Below, piece after piece: positions 61,655 through 64,000 of a stretch of DNA of 64,000 nt. The translations under genes and the position numbers were made by a program. Below the pieces are notes generated by a model, which ran no database searches, was not told the DNA's origin, and saw only the letters and a program-made list of their open reading frames with translations. Each line of letters starts with the position of its first letter. Positions within the stretch are counted from its first letter, which is position 1. This stretch comes from Idiomarina piscisalsi (lineage in GTDB: Bacteria; Pseudomonadota; Gammaproteobacteria; Enterobacterales; Alteromonadaceae), in assembly GCF_002211765.1 (NCBI RefSeq), contig NZ_CP022133.1:1798001-1862000 (forward strand), given 5' to 3'.

Positions 61655-62071
61655 GTGCGCGGTTACTCCTTAATTGAATTGCTGATTGCATTGGCTATAA
61701 CGGCTGGGCTAGGTGCGTTGTCGATGCCTTTGTTCAAACAGCAGACCGAAAGTTTATTACTGCAGCAGGCAAGTTCTCGCTGGTTGTCGTATTTGAACCA
61801 AGTCAAAGCAAAAACGCGAAGAGCAGAGGCTAGTATGACTGCGGACCTGGTTCCTCTCGAGGGGCGTTCAAAGGTGTTTGAGCTGGCAACGGAATCGACC
61901 TATGACTCAACAAGTCCGTTGATATTTTTCGGCTATTCTGCCGTTGCTGCGCCCGGGCATATTCGCATAATGAACGAAAGTAATACCGTGAAAGTCATTA
62001 TTAGCAGCAAGGGTCGAATTCGCTCGTGTATCAGTCATGGGTCGGCTTTGCCGGGTTTGCCCTTATGCTAA
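61655..62071 (+). CDS. ppdA: Minor pseudopilin, PpdA/GspH-FimT type
   Basis: 138-residue type IV pilin-like protein starting at GTG with AGGGGG upstream. The prepilin cleavage site follows a two-residue leader: R-G then YSLIELLIALAITAGLGAL, with Tyr instead of the usual Phe at +1 and Glu at +5 of the mature form. The rest is the beta-rich globular part, with a Cys pair near the end (IRSCISHGS and LPLC). It is first in a four-gene set whose order matches E. coli ppdA-ppdB-ygdB-ppdC. Such minor pilins prime type IV pilus assembly. A FimT/FimU name would be equally fair. Confidence 0.82.
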   Translation: MRGYSLIELLIALAITAGLGALSMPLFKQQTESLLLQQASSRWLSYLNQVKAKTRRAEASMTADLVPLEGRSKVFELATESTYDSTSPLIFFGYSAVAAPGHIRIMNESNTVKVIISSKGRIRSCISHGSALPGLPLC

Positions 62072-62589
62072 ACAAAAAGAGTGCTGAAAAAATTAATGGA
62101 TACAGCTTAATTGAGGTGCTTGTAGCAGCGTCACTCGGAGCCATTATTGTCATGACCGCGCAACAGTTATTGCAATGGCAGAAAGGCGCTCAACATAGCT
62201 ACGTTTCAAAGGCACGGTTTACGTTGAACGGGCAAGCGGTTGCAGAGGAGTTTTTTAGCAGTTTAAGCAATTCGGTGGTTGAAGACACGCAAAACCCAGA
62301 GCGTGGTTGCTATGTCTTTCCGACACAAAACGGAGGCTCTGTCGGTTTTCGGGTTAGAGATTACCAGTTACAGCATAACCCGATGACGCTGGACTGCGCG
62401 GGTTATGGTTGGCAGTCGTTAACCGATAGAGCGCAATTTTACGTTAAGGAATTACGGATTGAAGCTGATGCCTCCTTAAATTCAGAAAACAGCTCAAAGC
62501 TGTTTATTACATTGTTGATTTCGCGAGAGACACCCCAAGGCGTTCAGGAACAACAATTTAATCGGACCATTACCGTTTTCCCTCAGTAA
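62065..62589 (+). CDS. ppdB: Minor pseudopilin, PpdB/GspJ-PilW type
   Basis: 174 residues. The leader MLNKKSAEKING ends in Gly before YSLIEVLVAASLGAIIVM, again Tyr at +1. The C-terminal part contains DCAGYGWQSLTDRAQFYVKEL, closely like the CEGKGWD...TDAI region of E. coli PpdB, with a Cys pair (GCYVFP and LDCAGYGW) likely disulfide-linked. The start ATG at 62065 overlaps the previous stop by 7 bases; the frame extends upstream inside ppdA but without a leader. The PilW family is the alternative naming. Confidence 0.82.
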   Translation: MLNKKSAEKINGYSLIEVLVAASLGAIIVMTAQQLLQWQKGAQHSYVSKARFTLNGQAVAEEFFSSLSNSVVEDTQNPERGCYVFPTQNGGSVGFRVRDYQLQHNPMTLDCAGYGWQSLTDRAQFYVKELRIEADASLNSENSSKLFITLLISRETPQGVQEQQFNRTITVFPQ

Positions 62590-62607
62590 CAGAAATGGAT
62601 GTTCATT

Positions 62608-62802
62608 ATGAAAGCGAAAGGATTCGCGTTGATACTGACGTTAGTCACACTCATAAGCCTGAGCTCCGCAAGCTTGGCTGCTCTGATGTTTTATGCACAA
62701 ATGCTGGAGGCTCAACAAGCGCACCAATGGCAAGTGCTTTCTGAACAACTTACGGCTGACTTTAACCAACAAAAGGCGCTTTATGAGTCTGCTCAGCAGT
62801 AA
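62608..62802 (+). CDS. Very short YgdB/PilX-like pseudopilin
   Basis: 64 residues: MKAKGFALILTLVTLISLSS is a basic leader plus hydrophobic helix, lacking Glu at +5, as is usual for PilX/GspK and YgdB proteins. After the helix (to about residue 31) only a 30-residue polar helix remains (QAHQWQVLSEQLTADFNQQK); E. coli YgdB has about 135 residues. The frame is clean to its stop at 62802 and overlaps the next gene by 20 bases, so truncation by a recent frameshift is not evident. A tip-capping minor pilin reduced to its helix is one reading. ATG 62599 is an alternative start. Confidence 0.7.
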   Translation: MKAKGFALILTLVTLISLSSASLAALMFYAQMLEAQQAHQWQVLSEQLTADFNQQKALYESAQQ

Positions 62803-63127
62803 AGGCTTTTCACTGGTTGAGACATTAGTCGCTTCCGCACTTGTGGCGATGTGGGCTGTAAGCAGCCAGCAACTGCTGCAGATTGGGTTGGCTGCTATTA
62901 AGAGAGCTGAACGAAAAGCTCAGGCTGTTGAGGTTTTAAATACTTATATACAAGACGCTCATGCTGCTTGGGGAAATGGCTACCCTCCTCCACCTGAAGC
63001 CAAGGTTAACAGATTTCTTATCAGTTCCATTATTAACCCAATAGACGACAGCAATGTTTCAGTTAATACCAAAGTAACCTGGGGCGAAGATAGCTCTTAC
63101 TCGTTAGAAATCTGGTTGTCTCGATAA
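62783..63127 (+). CDS. ppdC: Minor pseudopilin, PpdC/GspI-PilV type
   Basis: 114 residues: leader MSLLSSKG, cleaved before FSLVETLVASALVAMWAVSS with Phe at +1 and Glu at +5. The helix continues through ERKAQAVEVLNTYIQDAHAAW, and the globular part is small (PPPPEAKVNRF to the end EIWLSR). The start overlaps the YgdB-like gene by 20 bases. Fourth gene of the ppd-type set; it converges with ispH with no gap. No PilY1 or major pilin is adjacent, unlike the Pseudomonas fimU-pilVWXY1Y2E cluster that also lies near ispH. Confidence 0.8.
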   Translation: MSLLSSKGFSLVETLVASALVAMWAVSSQQLLQIGLAAIKRAERKAQAVEVLNTYIQDAHAAWGNGYPPPPEAKVNRFLISSIINPIDDSNVSVNTKVTWGEDSSYSLEIWLSR

Positions 63128-63128
63128 A

Positions 63129-64000
63129 CTAAGCCGCTGGATGAGGTCTTAACTCTGGTGGAATAGAGAAAGTGATGTTTTCTTCGCGACCGCTGAGCTC
63201 TACTGCGGTTTTACCACCCCAGGACTGCAACTTGGCAATAACTTCCTGCACCAATACTTCAGGTGCTGAAGCGCCGGCTGTGACAGCGACTTTCTCTTTG
63301 CCTTCGAGCCATGACTTATCAATACAGCTGGCATCATCAATTAAATAAGCCGGTGTGCCCATCTTTTCTGACAGCTCACGCAAGCGGTTTGAGTTCGAGC
63401 TATTACGAGCACCGACGACCAGCATTATATCCGCGTCACTGGCCAGCTCACGCACAGCATCCTGACGGTTTTGGGTGGCATAGCAAATGTCGTCTTTACG
63501 AGGGCCGTTAATATCAGGAAACTTTTGACGCAGGGCTTCAATAACATCAGCGGTGTCATCAACCGACAACGTTGTTTGGCTCATGTAATGAAGGTTTTTC
63601 GGGTCTTTCACTTCCAGCTTTTCAACATCTTCCGGCGACTCAACCAGATAAATACCGCCGTTTTCATTTTTATACTGGCCCATTGTGCCTTCAACTTCCG
63701 GGTGACCGGCATGGCCAATGAGCACACACTCGTGACCTTTGCGGCTGGCACGGGTGACTTCCATATGTACTTTGGTTACCAGAGGACATGTAGCATCAAA
63801 CACTTTCAAGCCGCGATCCTTGGCTTCCTGACGCACCGCCTGAGAAACGCCGTGAGCACTGAAAATCACGATATGATCGTCTGGCACCTCATGCAGCTCT
63901 TCAACAAAAATAGCGCCTGCGTCACGTAGTTTATTGACGACGTATTTGTTGTGAACCACCTCATGACGCACATAAATTGGCGGCTCAAAAATCTCTAAAG
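63129..64000 (-). CDS. ispH: 4-hydroxy-3-methylbut-2-enyl diphosphate reductase (5' end cut off)
   Basis: Last enzyme of the MEP pathway, an iron-sulfur reductase giving IPP and DMAPP. The frame is open to the window edge: the last bases encode [21 protein letters not shown], the usual IspH N-terminal region, so about 25 residues including the first cluster cysteine are outside. The other two cysteines are in [12 protein letters not shown] and [11 protein letters not shown]; catalytic Glu is in [10 protein letters not shown]. The [11 protein letters not shown] and [12 protein letters not shown] motifs are intact. It is convergent with the pseudopilin genes, one base between stops. Confidence 0.97.
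   Translation of the reverse strand, partial: LEIFEPPIYVRHEVVHNKYVVNKLRDAGAIFVEELHEVPDDHIVIFSAHGVSQAVRQEAKDRGLKVFDATCPLVTKVHMEVTRASRKGHECVLIGHAGHPEVEGTMGQYKNENGGIYLVESPEDVEKLEVKDPKNLHYMSQTTLSVDDTADVIEALRQKFPDINGPRKDDICYATQNRQDAVRELASDADIMLVVGARNSSNSNRLRELSEKMGTPAYLIDDASCIDKSWLEGKEKVAVTAGASAPEVLVQEVIAKLQSWGGKTAVELSGREENITFSIPPELRPHPAA

Noticed and set aside
62608..62802. The short YgdB-like frame as a pseudogene caused by a frameshift.
   Set aside because: The next gene begins before its stop, leaving no room for a lost C-terminal domain, and no in-frame continuation is seen in the other frames. Kept as a short gene with reduced confidence.

Overview
The window reads as one contiguous stretch of a gammaproteobacterial chromosome, most likely an Alteromonadales member close to Idiomarina. 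This is inferred from gene order and protein style, not from a database search. The supporting blocks are tolQRAB-pal-cpoB, aspS-yebC-ruvCAB, rssB next to galU, a ccmABCDEFGHI run, a polar-flagellum block flhA-flhF-flhG-fliA-cheYZAB-parC-parP-cheW, and ispH next to a minor-pilin cluster. I see no insertion sequence, prophage, CRISPR array, rRNA operon or clear genomic island. Genes are densely packed and often overlap by 1 to 8 bases.

Bases 1-7594 (+ strand) concern metal and carbon handling: the end of a ferric-iron ABC permease, its ATPase, a ZntB-type transporter, propionyl-CoA synthetase, a Ca/Na exchanger, then bfd and two bacterioferritin subunits. The two subunits have complementary lesions: one keeps the haem ligand, the other keeps the ferroxidase site. 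The bfd start lies in a perfect 12-bp inverted repeat beside a Fur-box-like sequence. Bases 7600-15000 (mostly - strand) hold a small lipoprotein, tRNA-Ser, a chemoreceptor, an overlapping peptidase / amidoligase / glutamine-amidotransferase trio and a large PilZ protein. A YeeZ-like reductase (+) follows.

Bases 15875-28540 (- strand) carry gltBD, nadA, two identical tRNA-Lys genes and the full Tol-Pal operon. A 380-base gap at 28545-28925 holds a candidate small RNA on the + strand with its own promoter and terminator. Bases 28926-39321 carry ruvBAC, yebC, aspS, a periplasmic-sensor diguanylate cyclase, cmoAB (+), galU, a small membrane protein (+) and rssB.

Bases 39377-47068 (- strand) are the complete cytochrome c maturation operon with mlaA translationally coupled at its end. 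Divergent from it at 47147-49149 is a FliK-like gene paired with a free-standing FlhB C-terminal domain (FlhX). Bases 49146-61497 (- strand) are the flagellar/chemotaxis block. It includes the polar array-positioning pair ParC/ParP and a CheA whose linker contains a threefold repeated acidic motif, a plausible ParP docking region. Bases 61655-63127 (+) are a four-gene minor pseudopilin set with the order of ppdA-ppdB-ygdB-ppdC, with a very short third member. The window ends inside ispH.

Most genes are ordinary core genes. The least explained items are the candidate sRNA, the bfd hairpin, the amidoligase module, the CheA repeats, the acidic tail of MlaA and the inverted repeat around the tRNA-Ser promoter.
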